DNA from: Algoriphagus locisalis | GTDB lineage: Bacteria > Bacteroidota > Bacteroidia > Cytophagales > Cyclobacteriaceae | DNA length: 64,000 nucleotides | Direction of reading: 5' to 3' | Assembly (NCBI RefSeq): GCF_900116615.1 | Contig: NZ_FPBF01000003.1 | Span: 248,001 to 312,000, forward strand | Part shown: piece after piece, positions 63,519 to 64,000 of the stretch | Layout: the number at the start of each line of letters is the position of its first letter | How positions within the stretch are numbered: position 1 is the first letter of the stretch | The notes under the pieces: generated by a model | The model's input: only the letters and a program-made list of their open reading frames with translations | Databases searched by the model: none | What the model was told of the DNA's origin: nothing | Program-made: the position numbers and the translations under genes

Positions 63519-64000
63519 ATGAAAACCAAGTTCAACCTTCTCGTACTTCCCTTACTTTTTTTCGCTTTTCTAGCAAATGCTCAGTCACCGGAACAAAATC
63601 TGGAAAAACTGGGTCTCACTTTACCAGAAGTTGGCACTCCAATAGCAAACTATGTGAAATGGAAACAAGTTGGTAATCTATTGTATCTCTCAGGTACCGG
63701 ACCAGATGTTTTTGGGAAAGTGGGAGCAGAACTTACCACAGAAGAAGCCTATCATGCGGCTAGGGAAACGGGACTCGAAGTGATTGCCATAATAAAAGCT
63801 GCCACAGGAGATCTTAGCAAGGTGAAGCAGTTTGTAAAAGTACTGGGAATGGTCAATTCCGATCCAAACTTCGATAAACAGCCAGCTGTAATCAATGGCT
63901 TTTCTGATCTGATGGTAGAGATCTTTGGAGAAAAAGGAAAGCATGCCCGTTCAGCAGTCGGTGTTGCAGCCTTACCAAATAACATGGCTGTGGAGATCGA
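63519..64000 (+). CDS. exported RidA/YjgF-family protein, partial
   Basis: The first 160 codons of a gene that runs off the right end. A signal peptide (ending ANAQ) precedes the RidA (YER057c/UK114) domain with GNLLYLSGTGPD and AVIIKA-like strands. RidA enzymes deaminate reactive enamine intermediates; an exported member must act on something else or another compartment. I cannot see the family's conserved Arg, because the chain is cut off. Confidence 0.85.
   Translation, partial: MKTKFNLLVLPLLFFAFLANAQSPEQNLEKLGLTLPEVGTPIANYVKWKQVGNLLYLSGTGPDVFGKVGAELTTEEAYHAARETGLEVIAIIKAATGDLSKVKQFVKVLGMVNSDPNFDKQPAVINGFSDLMVEIFGEKGKHARSAVGVAALPNNMAVEI

Noticed and set aside
1..64000. CRISPR array, prophage, transposase, rRNA or tRNA
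   Set aside because: None found by reading; no spaced identical repeats, integrase or tRNA cloverleaf was noticed, although a covariance search was not possible.

Overview
The window looks like chromosome from a Gram-negative member of the Bacteroidota, most likely Cytophagales near Cyclobacteriaceae/Algoriphagus. This is inferred from content, as no search was possible. Clues are moderate-to-low GC, few Shine-Dalgarno sequences, promoters of the TTTG-N18/19-TAnnTTTG type, many short lipoproteins with a cysteine lipobox, Kdo synthesis genes (hence LPS), OmpP1/FadL and other beta-barrels, an SDR-type threonine dehydrogenase opposite kbl, and Bacteroidota-typical families (DUF4221, DUF1599, DUF547, BT_3928-type DoxX). 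There is no prophage, transposase, CRISPR array, rRNA or tRNA that I can see. The last gene, of the RidA family, runs off the right edge.

Bases 1-12650 are almost all on the minus strand. They hold a lipoprotein / GT-C glycosyltransferase / membrane protein operon and a tightly packed four-gene operon (FAD oxidoreductase, membrane polyferredoxin, cellulose-synthase-like GT2, dolichol-phosphate-mannose-synthase-like GT2). Upstream lie DUF547, rhodanese, Crp/Fnr, solo HsdR_N and HhH genes. Bases 12800-18800 carry hemA, a WG-repeat protein, nfeD-floA and proS. Bases 18900-27500 carry a Gly/Met- then Ser/Arg-rich lipoprotein, an OmpP1 channel, the DUF1599-doxX-aroK operon, the folP-cdaA operon (folate and cyclic di-AMP), an XRE regulator and a DUF5715 protein.

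Bases 27700-30050 encode the two threonine-to-glycine enzymes in divergent orientation. Bases 30270-36864 are a planctomycete-style module: PSD1 cytochrome protein, a 31-codon bridging ORF, Tat-exported DUF1501 protein, sugar isomerase-like TIM barrel, and a DUF2231-cytochrome-LRR fusion. Bases 37000-46200 hold an ArsC/Spx-like protein, hicAB, an LpoA-like/hemL operon, guaA, an M28 peptidase and a ParE/RelE-type toxin-antitoxin pair. Bases 46270-53290 hold a phosphotriesterase-like lipoprotein, an SDR lacking its catalytic tyrosine, tandem DUF4221 lipoproteins, two small membrane proteins, and queD-folE. Bases 53500-60760 are envelope genes: three L,D-transpeptidases, kdsA, kdsC and a GNAT-nitrilase fusion. 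The end has mscS, a beta-barrel, a GNAT and the partial RidA gene.

Three themes stand out. First, terminator hairpins are built into the 3' ends of coding sequences, including one palindrome shared by two convergent genes so that both proteins end alike. Second, TTG starts overlap the upstream TGA stop. Third, two operons (redox-glycosyltransferase and PSD1-DUF1501-TIM-cytochrome) have gene contents I cannot assign to a described pathway.
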